25,954 nucleotides of DNA from Acidobacteriota bacterium (GTDB taxonomy: Bacteria; Acidobacteriota; Terriglobia; Terriglobales; Acidobacteriaceae): positions 1-25,954 of the forward strand of contig JAJYCQ010000024.1 in assembly GCA_021778315.1 (NCBI GenBank). The letters run 5' to 3'. Positions 14,543-22,209 of the stretch are shown piece after piece. A program made the position numbers and the translations under genes. How positions within the stretch are numbered: the first letter of the stretch is position 1; each line of letters starts with the position of its first letter. The notes under the pieces are model-generated. The model saw nothing but the letters and a program-made list of their open reading frames with translations, made no database searches and had not been told where the DNA came from.

Positions 14543-15913
14543 ATGAAGCACGCAGCACGTCTCGCCGCCTTCCTCCTCGCCGCCGCCTCCCCTCTCGCGC
14601 TGTCCCAGCAGGCCGCCTACAAGCCCGCTGCCTCGCGAACCCTCCTCCGCGCAGGCCACATCCTCGACGTCCACACCGGCAAGGAAGCCCCCGCCGAGAC
14701 GATCATCGTCGAAGGCGACCGCATCACCGCCATCGCTCCCACTGCAAGCACGCCCGCCAAGCCCGGCGACCGTGTCGTCGACCTCACCGCCTACACCCTG
14801 ATGCCCGGCCTCATCGACGTGCACACGCACCTCACCATGGCCACCAACTTCGACCCCTACTTCGAGCTCTCGATGACCCCCGGCAAAGAGGCCATCCTAG
14901 GCGTCGAGAACGCCAAAACCACGCTCGAAGCAGGCTTCACCACCGTCCGCAACGTGGGAGCAAATGACTTCACCGACGTTGCCCTCCGCGACGAGATCAA
15001 CGCCGGCCACATCCCCGGCCCGCACATGCAGGTCTCCGGTCCACCCCTCGGCATCACCGGCGGCCACATGGACGAGAACCTCCTCCCCGAGCAGTACCAC
15101 GTGGTCGGAGAAGGAGTAGCCGACGGAATTCCCGCTGTCCAGCACATGGTCCGCCAGAACATCAAATACGGCGCTGATCTCATCAAAATCGGAGCCTCCG
15201 GAGGCGTCCTCTCCAAGGGAGATGACCCGCAGGCCAGCCAATACACCCTCGAAGAGATGCAGGCCATCGTCGCCGACGCGCACCGCCTTGGCCGCAAGGT
15301 CGCCGCCCACGCCCACGGCGCACAGGCCATCCTCTGGGCCTCCGAAGCCGGAGTCGACTCCATCGAGCACGGCAGCTATCTCGACGACGCCGGAATCGCC
15401 ATGATGCTGAAGCACGGCACCTACCTCGTTCCCACCGCGTACCTCATCGACTGGGTGCAGCAGTACGGCAACCTTCCGCCCTTCTACCAACAGAAGATGA
15501 AAGACGTCAGCGCCGTCGAGAAACAGAACGCCATCAAGGCCATCAAAGCCGGCGTCAAGGTCGCCCTCGGCACCGACGCCGCCGTCTATCCCCACGGCCT
15601 CAATGCCCACGAGCTCGACGTCTACGTCAACCAGTTCGGCATGACCCCGCTTGCCGCCATCCAGACCGGAACCCTCAACGCCGCCGACCTCATGGGATGG
15701 ACCGACAAGGTAGGCTCGCTCGACGCTGGCAAGTGGGCAGACATCATCGCCGTCAAGGGCGATCCCCTCGCCGACGTGCGAATCCTCCAGCACGTTCCCT
15801 TCGTCATGAAGTCCGGAGTCATCTACAAGGACGAAGCCCAACCCGCGGCCGTCGACAAGCTCATCGCCTCAACTCCTTCCCACGAACCCGCCCTCTCGGA
15901 GAACAGCTTCTAA
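14543..15913 (+). CDS. Exported amidohydrolase (metal-dependent, imidazolonepropionase-like)
   Basis: The 456-residue protein begins with a signal peptide (AARLAAFLLAAASPLALSQQ in parts) and is predicted periplasmic or secreted. It has the amidohydrolase metal-site pattern: DVHTH (H94, H96), a likely carboxylated lysine in LIKIGASGG (K215), AAHAHG (H256, H258), SIEHG (H276) and GTDA (D345). The C-terminal KWADIIAVKGDPL is the usual composite-domain closing strand. Relatives include prolidase-like and imidazolonepropionase-like enzymes that cleave dipeptides or cyclic amides. Substrate cannot be assigned. ATG at 14543 has GAGG about 9 bases upstream and starts 30 bp after parB. The stop shares one base with the next start (TAATG), so it is coupled to the methyltransferase. 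Confidence 0.9.
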   Translation: MKHAARLAAFLLAAASPLALSQQAAYKPAASRTLLRAGHILDVHTGKEAPAETIIVEGDRITAIAPTASTPAKPGDRVVDLTAYTLMPGLIDVHTHLTMATNFDPYFELSMTPGKEAILGVENAKTTLEAGFTTVRNVGANDFTDVALRDEINAGHIPGPHMQVSGPPLGITGGHMDENLLPEQYHVVGEGVADGIPAVQHMVRQNIKYGADLIKIGASGGVLSKGDDPQASQYTLEEMQAIVADAHRLGRKVAAHAHGAQAILWASEAGVDSIEHGSYLDDAGIAMMLKHGTYLVPTAYLIDWVQQYGNLPPFYQQKMKDVSAVEKQNAIKAIKAGVKVALGTDAAVYPHGLNAHELDVYVNQFGMTPLAAIQTGTLNAADLMGWTDKVGSLDAGKWADIIAVKGDPLADVRILQHVPFVMKSGVIYKDEAQPAAVDKLIASTPSHEPALSENSF

Positions 15914-16671
15914 TGCAGGCCTCACGCTTTGAATATCGCTTCCGCTTCGCCATTCACGCGATCATCTTCATCCTCGGCTTCACCACGCCGTGGCTCTACA
16001 TTCCCGCACTGGCAGACGTACCCGGCTTCAGCAGCAGATCCACCTGGCTCATCACCGCGTCCATGCTCTCGCGCCAGGGCTGGCTCACCTTCAGCGCCGC
16101 CACCGTCGTTCTTCTCGTGCTGATGCTCCTCTTCACCGCGCTGGGAGCCGCAATGCGACTCTGGGGGTCAGCGTATGTCGGCTCCAGCGTCGTCAAATCC
16201 CCCGCAATGCACGGAGCCGCCATGCTCGCCGACGGCCCCTTTCGCCGCACCCGCAATCCGCTCTATCTCGGAACGCTACTGCACACCTTCGGTCTCGCGA
16301 TCCTCATGCCCCCCAGCGGAGCTCTCTTCACCATCGCTCTCATCTGGATCCTGCAATTCCGCCTCGCACTGGCTGAAGAACCCTTCCTGGCCGCACGCTT
16401 TGGCCAACCGTACCTCGACTACAAAGCCGCTGTCCCGCGCTTTCTTCCAGAGCTCACTCCGCAGGTTCCCGCTGCCGGAGCACAGCCCCACTGGCTCCAG
16501 TCGCTCCTCGGCGAAATCTACTTCGCTGCGGTCTTTCTCGTACTAGCGATCTTCGGCTGGAGCTTCAACGCGCAACCCATCCGACAAGGCCTGCTCATCT
16601 CGGTTGGGGTCTGGCTCATCATCCGGGCGCTGCTACCGAACGCCTCGCAGGACGCCTCCACACCCACCTAA
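15913..16671 (+). CDS. Integral membrane methyltransferase of the isoprenylcysteine carboxyl methyltransferase (ICMT/PEMT-like) family
   Basis: The 252-residue protein shows about five to six hydrophobic segments (near 12-34, 46-56, 58-76, 118-136, 190-207 and 217-231 by eye). The signature DGPFRRTRNPLYLGTLLHT lies at about 109-127, and EEPFLAARFGQPYLDYKAAVPRF follows at about 156-178 (given in parts). These two blocks form the SAM-binding region of ICMT-type enzymes. Bacterial members methylate uncertain substrates such as lipids or small molecules, not necessarily prenylated proteins. I chose the ATG at 15913, which overlaps the amidohydrolase stop by one base. A frame opening at 15697 runs inside that gene and lacks homology. 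A bidirectional terminator follows 23 bp after the stop. Confidence 0.88.
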   Translation: MQASRFEYRFRFAIHAIIFILGFTTPWLYIPALADVPGFSSRSTWLITASMLSRQGWLTFSAATVVLLVLMLLFTALGAAMRLWGSAYVGSSVVKSPAMHGAAMLADGPFRRTRNPLYLGTLLHTFGLAILMPPSGALFTIALIWILQFRLALAEEPFLAARFGQPYLDYKAAVPRFLPELTPQVPAAGAQPHWLQSLLGEIYFAAVFLVLAIFGWSFNAQPIRQGLLISVGVWLIIRALLPNASQDASTPT

Positions 16672-16694
16672 TCCCCACCACGACCGCAAGCTAA

Positions 16695-16737
16695 AAGGGC
16701 CGGAGCCTCGACGCATTGCGTCGAATCTCCGGCCCTT
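16695..16737. terminator. Bidirectional intrinsic terminator
   Basis: AAGGGCCGGAG (16695-16705) pairs perfectly with CTCCGGCCCTT (16727-16737). An inner CGACGC / GCGTCG stem encloses ATT. Flanking A and T runs are short on both sides. It separates two convergent genes, the ICMT-family gene and the HU gene. Confidence 0.88.
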
Positions 16738-16763
16738 CTCACTGGACTCCTGAAAGACCCGAA

Positions 16764-17060
16764 CTACTTCTTGGGCGGAGCGATCGTGTCCTTCGCGACC
16801 TTGGCCACGCGGAACTTGACGACGGTCTTAGCCTTGATCTTGATGGCTTCGCCAGTCTGCGGATTGCGGCCGATGCGCGCCTTGCGCTCTGCCTTCACCA
16901 GCTTGCCGATGCCCGGGATCGTGAACTCGCCAGTCTTCTTGGTCTCCTTCACTGCCGTCTCAGCCAGCGTCTCGAGGAACGCAGCGGTCTGCTTGTTGGT
17001 GAGCTCGAGCTTCTCCGCGAGTAAGCGAACCAGCTGTGTCTTTGTAATTCCCTTTGCCAT
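16764..17060 (-). CDS. HU/IHF-family histone-like DNA-binding protein
   Basis: HU dimers bend and coat DNA. The 98-residue product begins MAKGITKTQLVRLLAEKLEL, with the helical N-terminal dimer region. It has the family signature GRNPQTGEAIKIKAK (64-78), including the intercalating proline arm region, and ends KDTIAPPKK. Length matches the 90-99 usual for HU. ATG at 17060 follows AAGGAGAT at 6 bases, so translation is likely strong. It stands alone with its own terminator. The family call is certain. HU versus IHF subtype is not distinguished here. Confidence 0.95.
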   Translation of the reverse strand: MAKGITKTQLVRLLAEKLELTNKQTAAFLETLAETAVKETKKTGEFTIPGIGKLVKAERKARIGRNPQTGEAIKIKAKTVVKFRVAKVAKDTIAPPKK

Positions 17061-17357
17061 GTTGTATCTCCTTCGTTCGGTAAATAAATTGTTAAAGCGG
17101 AAGCATGGGTCACAGCCCCTCTCCGCAACCTGCCTCTAACGACCTTCCGCTCGCGTCTTCCTGCAACTCTGCCGGAAGCTTCTTGAAGCGGGAATCGCCA
17201 GTGTTCACGCGGGTGCAGAGTACCGCGCCGATGTTCACCTTCAACCTTCCCAAGCCCTTTGTCAACGTCAAATCAGCCATTTCCACAGATATTTACAGGT
17301 TTCTTGAGGATATGTTCCCTTTTAGGCCCATTTTCACTGGATTTCTTCGCCGTCAAG
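17061..17357. other. HU upstream region
   Basis: A 297-bp noncoding gap lies between the DUF2461 stop and the HU start. The half nearest 17270-17355 is notably AT-richer than the surroundings, as expected for a strong promoter region. I could not place a convincing -35/-10 pair. No small gene is evident. Confidence 0.5.
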
Positions 17358-18089
17358 TCAAAACAGCGGCTTCCGTCCCATCATGGAACGCTCCCTCATC
17401 GACGCATCTCCGCCCTTCAGAATCGCTCCATTCAAAGCCTCGACCACCGGAGCCGCCAGCTTGAACCTCCGCCCAATCTCTCGCGCCAACGTCGGCTCCA
17501 GCGCCAGCTCCGCAGGCAGGGATGCACGCACTCCCCAGTTCTTCGCGCGCACCAACTCATCCGCCGGATCGTCAGCAGCAAACCCCTTCGGCATACGCGT
17601 CAACGCCTGCGCATCAATATCCTCAAACCCCACGCCCCGCGCCTTCGTCAGCTTCTTCACACTCGCGCGATAGCTCTCGTGGTTCTCACTCATCCATCTC
17701 CGGATCGTCAGCAACTGCTCGCGCTCCGGCATATACACGCCAGCCGCCACCATCACCTCCTGCGGGCTCACCTGCAGATAAAATCCTCCGCCCGAAGTCT
17801 TCTCCATCCCTCGCCGAGCCCACCACGCCGCCAGATGCGTCTTGTACGGCAGCTTGTTTTTACTGAACCGTATATCGCGATAAATCCTCATCGTAATCTT
17901 GTGCGGAGGCCGCACATGCTCCGGAGCAAAGCCCTCCATCGCCGCGCTGATCTCCTCCACCAACGCCAGCATGGGAGCCTTCAGAGCGCGCTCATACACC
18001 GCCCGCCGCTCCTCAAACCAAATGCGGTCATTGTTGCGAGCCAACCCGCGAAGAAACTTCATCGCCTCAGCAGAAAAGTGTGTCGTCAT
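17358..18089 (-). CDS. DUF2461 (TIGR02453) family protein
   Basis: The 243-residue product shows the DUF2461 pattern: FLRGLARNNDRIWFEERRAVYE near the N-terminus, then KITMRIYRDIRFSKNKLPYKTHLAAWW (about 66-92, in parts), then GGGFYLQVSP. The family is widespread and its biochemical role is unknown. The ATG at 18089 places MTTHFSAEAMKFL at the normal family start. A longer frame to 18170 would add 27 residues without similarity. Only GAGAG near the start could serve as a ribosome site. It lies 93 bp after the M28 peptidase stop and may share its transcript. No signal peptide. Confidence 0.85.
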   Translation of the reverse strand: MTTHFSAEAMKFLRGLARNNDRIWFEERRAVYERALKAPMLALVEEISAAMEGFAPEHVRPPHKITMRIYRDIRFSKNKLPYKTHLAAWWARRGMEKTSGGGFYLQVSPQEVMVAAGVYMPEREQLLTIRRWMSENHESYRASVKKLTKARGVGFEDIDAQALTRMPKGFAADDPADELVRAKNWGVRASLPAELALEPTLAREIGRRFKLAAPVVEALNGAILKGGDASMRERSMMGRKPLF

Positions 18090-18182
18090 CGCTCTCGATG
18101 CTACCCAACATCGTTCCCCACCACAATGCACAACGGCGAAGACCGAAGTCTCCGCCGCTGCATGCTTCACCGCACCAAAAGA

Positions 18183-19970
18183 TTACTGCACCGCGTTCGG
18201 GTAGATCCCCTTCAGCGGCTCAGCCAACTTCTTCTCCAGCTCCGGATGAGGGAACGGCTTGCGAGGCATCATCGCATCGCGCTGGCTGGTGTTCCAAAGG
18301 AAGATCGCCTCGACCACCGCCGCCTGCTCCAGGTCGCCCTCGTGCAGCCGGTCATACGTGTCCATATCGGAGTGGTGCGTGCGCGTCTCATAGTCCATCG
18401 GGTCCTGCACAAACTGGAAGCCCGGCAGTCCCACCGCATCGAACGACAGGTGATCCGTGCCGCCCGTATTGCGCGTCGTAATCGTCGTCACGCCCAGGTC
18501 GTTGAGCGGCGCTATCCACTGCGCAAAGATCGGAGCAATCGCAAAATTCCCCTGCGTATACACTCCGCGCACCTTACCTGTCCCATTGTCCAGGTTGTAG
18601 TAGGCGTCCAGCGTCTCCCACTCCTTGGTAGTCTTCAAAGGCCCATGGTTCGTGCTCATAAAGCTCGGCATGCCAGAGGTATCCGGCTTCTCCGGAGGAG
18701 CAAACTCACCGAAGTGCTGCTTCACGTAGCCCAGCGAGCCGAACAGGCCTTCCTCTTCGCCCGACCACAGCGCAATGCGAATCGTGCGTCGTGGCTTCAG
18801 GTCCAGTGCCTTCAGAATCCGCACCGCCTCCATCGCCACAATCGAGCCCGCACCGTTGTCGGTCGCGCCCGTACCCGAGATCCAGCTATCCAGATGTCCT
18901 CCCACCATCACGACCTCATCCTTCAGCTTCGGATCCGTTCCCGGAATCTCCGCCACCGTATCGAAGCCGTGCTCATGGTCGCCCGTAAACTTCGTCTCGA
19001 TGTTCACCTCTACGGTCACCGGCACATGATTCTGCACCATGCGCGCCAGCCGGTTGTAGTGCTCAATCATCATCACCGCATTCGGAATCTTCACAGCGTT
19101 CTCTGGCTTCTGCGCGTTGCGCACAACATTCGCTCCGTTGTCGTCGAAGATGATCCCCGTACCGCCGCCATCGCTACTATCGCGGCTCGGCGTGATGATC
19201 GCGGCGACACCCTCATCCGCCATCATCTTCAGAGCCTTCTCCTTCAGCTCTGCAGCCCTTCTGCGCGCCGCCATAAACTGCTCAAGCGTCTGTCCATTGA
19301 ACCTCCGCGAGTCCTGCCCCACCGCCGTCTCCTTCATCTTCGCGAGCTCTTCATCGGTGTAGCGCCGGAACAGCGGCTCCGTAATATCCGGAGTAGGCCG
19401 CATCGCACCCAGCAGCACGATCTTCCCGGCCAGCTTGCCCTTCAGCGCATCCAGTTCCTTCTCATCGGCCAGCGGCACATACACCACCTCTCCACTCACC
19501 GGACCCTTGGTCGCAGGAGACCACGGAGCAGCCTGCATCCACAGCGGCTCCGGATCAGGCGACACCATCCGTGCCCATGTATTGATCTGCTGCCAGCCCA
19601 TCCCAAACTCGCCCCAGTCCTCCAGGTGCGCATTCTCCAGCCCGATCGCGGTCAGCGTATCGCGAGTCCACGCATTGGCCTTCGCCATGTTCGGAGACCC
19701 CGTCAACCGAGGCCCAATCCCATCCGCCAAAGCCCCGGCAAACTGCATCACCTTGCCATGCGTAAAGCCTTCCGCGCGTATCCGCGCGTACATCGTCAGA
19801 TCGATGTCTTCGCTAGCAGGCTGCGGCCCATAATACGAGGGAACAGCCGGTGTCTCCTCAACATGCTTCTTCTTGTCCTGCGCCCCCGCGCTCACAGACA
19901 CAGAAACCAAAACCGCCGTCAGAGCAGCACCAGCGCTCCAGCGCATAAATTTACAAGCGAACGTCGTCAT
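18183..19970 (-). CDS. Secreted M28-family zinc peptidase
   Basis: The 595-residue protein has a signal peptide (GAALTAVLVSVSVSAGAQ) and an inserted PA-like region between about 140 and 320. The zinc peptidase domain reads VMVGGHLDSW (H359), GATDNGAGS (D371), WSGEEEGLFGS (E405-E407), YYNLDNGTGK and a late RTHHSDMDTYD (H532/H533). These supply the two-zinc site of aminopeptidase-S/PSMA-like M28 enzymes. It probably trims peptides in the periplasm or outside the cell. The ATG at 19970 is preceded by GAGGAG about 9 bases upstream. The length (about 600) matches PA-domain-containing M28 members rather than the short ones. Substrate preference is not visible. Confidence 0.92.
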   Translation of the reverse strand: MTTFACKFMRWSAGAALTAVLVSVSVSAGAQDKKKHVEETPAVPSYYGPQPASEDIDLTMYARIRAEGFTHGKVMQFAGALADGIGPRLTGSPNMAKANAWTRDTLTAIGLENAHLEDWGEFGMGWQQINTWARMVSPDPEPLWMQAAPWSPATKGPVSGEVVYVPLADEKELDALKGKLAGKIVLLGAMRPTPDITEPLFRRYTDEELAKMKETAVGQDSRRFNGQTLEQFMAARRRAAELKEKALKMMADEGVAAIITPSRDSSDGGGTGIIFDDNGANVVRNAQKPENAVKIPNAVMMIEHYNRLARMVQNHVPVTVEVNIETKFTGDHEHGFDTVAEIPGTDPKLKDEVVMVGGHLDSWISGTGATDNGAGSIVAMEAVRILKALDLKPRRTIRIALWSGEEEGLFGSLGYVKQHFGEFAPPEKPDTSGMPSFMSTNHGPLKTTKEWETLDAYYNLDNGTGKVRGVYTQGNFAIAPIFAQWIAPLNDLGVTTITTRNTGGTDHLSFDAVGLPGFQFVQDPMDYETRTHHSDMDTYDRLHEGDLEQAAVVEAIFLWNTSQRDAMMPRKPFPHPELEKKLAEPLKGIYPNAVQ

Positions 19971-20074
19971 CAGGGTGACTCCTCGAGAAATAGCTGCACA
20001 CTAAAAGCCGGATGGCTAAGAATACGCGCCTGCCCCGCAATAAGTCTCGAAATGTGACGATCTACTCTGAGCCG

Positions 20075-20392
20075 CTACGCCTTGCGCGACTTCCTTGCCA
20101 TCCGCCGCGACCACTGCACGCCCAGGAACCCCAGCGCCAGCGCCATCACCACCACACCCACCGGAAACCCCGCCGCCTTGTAGGCCAGCGCAAAGTCCGG
20201 ATGCTTCCCCGTCGCCATCATGTAGAGCAGCAACGCCATGATCGCGAGGAACGTCGTCCCGAAGAACGCCGCCATCCCCGTTGCAACACCCATCAGCAGC
20301 GACTGGAACCAGCCCAGCTCCCCCAGTGGGATCCCGAACAACTCACCATCGCGCCGAGCTCGTTCTACATCGTTTGCAGTAGCCATACTCAT
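20075..20392 (-). CDS. Small two-helix membrane protein, function unknown
   Basis: I do not recognise this 105-residue protein. It has a charged N-terminal stretch, then two hydrophobic segments at about 30-59 and 75-91 (WFQSLLMGVATGMAAFF and on, then VGVVVMALALGFLG). It closes with a basic tail WSRRMARKSRKA. Two ATGs are possible (20392, 20386). Neither has a Shine-Dalgarno sequence. TATTCT on the minus strand lies 8 bases before the second, so a leaderless start at 20386 is possible. It is divergent from the unknown gene at 20406 with only 13 bp between, and the two -10-like sequences overlap. Confidence 0.65.
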   Translation of the reverse strand: MSMATANDVERARRDGELFGIPLGELGWFQSLLMGVATGMAAFFGTTFLAIMALLLYMMATGKHPDFALAYKAAGFPVGVVVMALALGFLGVQWSRRMARKSRKA

Positions 20393-20393
20393 T

Positions 20394-20399
20394 TAGAAT
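20394..20399 (+). promoter_or_regulatory. -10-like TAGAAT, 6 bases before an ATG (leaderless candidate)
   Basis: TAGAAT ends 6 bases before the ATG at 20406, so transcription would begin at or next to the A of the start codon. No Shine-Dalgarno sequence precedes this ATG. No convincing -35 was found. Confidence 0.4.
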
Positions 20400-20405
20400 A
20401 AGCTA

Positions 20406-21365
20406 ATGGCAGAGACTCTGCAGACCGGCCTGCCTCACCCCACCTCGCATCTTGTGCGTGCCATCGAAGTCGCCCACGATACCGCGGTTCGGCAATCCCC
20501 CAACGGCGTTCGCTTCGCCACCTTCGGCGAAACCGGCCTGGCCGACCTCGACCTCGACCGCATGCTCGAGACCGTCCCCACCGTCATCACCGCCGCGCTC
20601 AACGCCAACACCTACTACTTCGTCCCCCTCGCCCTGCGAGAGGCCACCGAAAACCTTGACGCGCCCGCCGACCAGAAGCCCGAAGCCTCCGAGCCCGCCA
20701 TGGTCGCCAGCGCCTACACCGACGAGTTTTCGCAATCCGCCATCTGCCACCGCAACGTCGAACTCGGCCACGGCAAGCGAGGAGTCTTCATCTCCACTCG
20801 CCTCATGAGCGACCGCTTCGCCCTCAGCTTCGAGTTCTTCATCAACGTCGCCCACGCCTTCGTCGATCAGGCCGGAGTCCCCGAACCCTTCGCCGACCTC
20901 GTCTGGCAGCAAGCCCTCAGCAACGTGCGTGGCGAGACCAGCATCGACGCCTGGGAGGCTCGCAATCTCGCCTTCGGCCGTCCCGCCAACGCCCAGCCCG
21001 AGCCTCCGCCGCCCGCCTCACGCCGCAACCGCAACAGCCTCGCGACCTCGTCCGCCCGGCAGCGTTCCTTCTCCAGCGCGCCCGCATCCATCGCCCAAAT
21101 CAGCGCGTCAACCCAGCCGGCTTCAGACGCGCAACTCTCCATCGATGAGAAAGAACGCGGCCTCTACCTCGAGGCTACTTTCTCCGACGCGGTCGCCATC
21201 TACCTCCTCTCGCTGGCCCTGGACTTCGACTACAGCGAACTCCGCGAGCGAGACTACCCACTCCTCGCCCCCACAGCTCTGGCCGCCCGCCTCCGCCTCG
21301 TCGCCGACCTCTACCCGCCCAATCCCACCTACGAATTCGCCGTCCGCTACCGCCGCCGCGCTTAG
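20406..21365 (+). CDS. Conserved-looking hypothetical protein
   Basis: I do not recognise this 319-residue protein. It has no signal peptide or membrane segment. The N-terminal 180 residues look folded (for example LDLDRMLETVPTVITAALNANTYYFVPL and HGKRGVFISTRLMSDRFALSFEFFINVAHAFV, in parts). A low-complexity linker at about 195-245 is rich in P, S, A, R and N. The last 70 residues (ERGLYLEATFSDAVAIYLLSLALDFDYSEL in parts) form a second predicted helical domain. Codon bias is as strong as in neighbouring genes, which supports coding. It has no Shine-Dalgarno sequence, and a leaderless start is suspected. The partner divergent gene is also unknown. Confidence 0.7.
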   Translation: MAETLQTGLPHPTSHLVRAIEVAHDTAVRQSPNGVRFATFGETGLADLDLDRMLETVPTVITAALNANTYYFVPLALREATENLDAPADQKPEASEPAMVASAYTDEFSQSAICHRNVELGHGKRGVFISTRLMSDRFALSFEFFINVAHAFVDQAGVPEPFADLVWQQALSNVRGETSIDAWEARNLAFGRPANAQPEPPPPASRRNRNSLATSSARQRSFSSAPASIAQISASTQPASDAQLSIDEKERGLYLEATFSDAVAIYLLSLALDFDYSELRERDYPLLAPTALAARLRLVADLYPPNPTYEFAVRYRRRA

Positions 21366-21398
21366 TAGGCGTTTGCCTTTGCTCCTGCCTATCTTGCT

Positions 21399-21478
21399 GT
21401 CATTCCCGCAGGGAATCTGCTTCTCGCTAGCGCCGCCTATCCTTCCGTAATCTCGACCGGACCCGGAGCGTAGCGAAG
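21399..21478. repeat. Possible dispersed intergenic repeat element
   Basis: Between the convergent ends of the unknown gene and ruvA lie a small hairpin, ATTCCC-GCA-GGGAAT (21402-21416), and a GGAGCGTAGCGAAGG / AGTGGAGAG segment (about 21465-21492). The latter resembles, from memory, short dispersed repeats in acidobacterial genomes. No second copy exists in this window, so the repeat status is inference. Confidence 0.4.
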
Positions 21479-21526
21479 GGCCAGTGGAGAGACCCTGAAT
21501 TGCCGATCTCCCTTGGACTTCGCGCC

Positions 21527-22126
21527 CTACCGCACAGCCGCCATACTCGCCCGGAACATCCGCTCAAAATCTCCCGCAACCGCAGCATCCTTCGCCGCCG
21601 TCTCCACGGCCTTCTGCGCAATCGGCCGCGGATACCCAAGATTCACCAACGCACTCAGCACATCATCCGCCGTCGCTCCCAGCGAAGGCCGCGCCGCAAC
21701 CCCCGCCGCAGTAAACCCGGCGAGATCGTCGAGCTTGTCCTTCAACTCCAGCACCACGCGCTCGGCCGTCTTCTTCCCAATGCCCGGAATGCGCGGCAGC
21801 GTGGCGTGATCGCCACCGCGAATCGCGCCCACCAGCCGCTCCGCCGAGATCCCGCTCAGCACCGTAATCGCCAGCTTCGGCCCGATGCCGGAGATCGTCA
21901 GCAGCTTCTCAAACAGCCGCTTCTCCGTCAACTCCGCAAAGCCAAACAGCAGCAGCGCATCCTCGCGCACATGCGTATGCACATGCAGCCGCGCCTCGGC
22001 GCCCACGTCGCCGATCTCGGTATACGTCGTCACCGAGATCGCCAGCTCATACCCCACGCCGCCACAATCGATGACGACCGCGTTGGGCGACTTACTCAGA
22101 ATCTGTCCACGAAGATGTGCAATCAC
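21527..22126 (-). CDS. ruvA: Holliday junction branch migration protein RuvA
   Basis: RuvA binds the four-way junction as a tetramer and loads the RuvB motor. The 199-residue product starts MIAHLRGQILSKSPNAVVIDCGGVGYEL, the OB-fold domain I. It has two helix-hairpin-helix motifs, LLTISGIGPKLAITVLSG and LPRIPGIGKKTAERVVLEL. The C-terminal domain III that meets RuvB follows (DDVLSALVNLGYPRPIAQKAVE), after a flexible linker. The start is a GTG at 22126, giving the MI-LRG N-terminus usual in the family. A TAGAAT on the minus strand (22138-22133) ends 6 bases before the GTG and no Shine-Dalgarno sequence is seen, so leaderless translation is possible. No ruvB or ruvC adjoins. Confidence 0.95.
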   Translation of the reverse strand: MIAHLRGQILSKSPNAVVIDCGGVGYELAISVTTYTEIGDVGAEARLHVHTHVREDALLLFGFAELTEKRLFEKLLTISGIGPKLAITVLSGISAERLVGAIRGGDHATLPRIPGIGKKTAERVVLELKDKLDDLAGFTAAGVAARPSLGATADDVLSALVNLGYPRPIAQKAVETAAKDAAVAGDFERMFRASMAAVR

Positions 22127-22132
22127 ACAGCG

Positions 22133-22138
22133 ATTCTA
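22133..22138 (-). promoter_or_regulatory. -10-like TAGAAT before the ruvA GTG (leaderless candidate)
   Basis: The minus-strand hexamer TAGAAT is followed by CGCTGT and then the ruvA GTG. The 6-base gap equals that at 20394-20405. Confidence 0.4.
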
Positions 22139-22209
22139 TCGAACACGTGAATACCATGCGCCGATTAGCTCCGAGGAGGGATAATGGGCCACAGCATGAG
22201 GAACGTTCA

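Noticed and set aside
15096..15105. ACCACGTGGT palindrome as a fourth parS
   Set aside because: Only the 10-bp CACGTG-centred core is symmetric; the TGTT/AACA arms are missing and it sits in a normal coding stretch.
15697..15912. Extended start for the ICMT-family gene
   Set aside because: The extension overlaps the amidohydrolase in another frame and reads as basic shadow sequence. The TAATG overlap gives a clear start.
17259..20057. A 932-codon plus-strand open frame
   Set aside because: It lies antisense to the DUF2461 and M28 genes, has arginine/histidine-rich shadow composition and no domain. It reflects the strong GC3 bias of the real genes.
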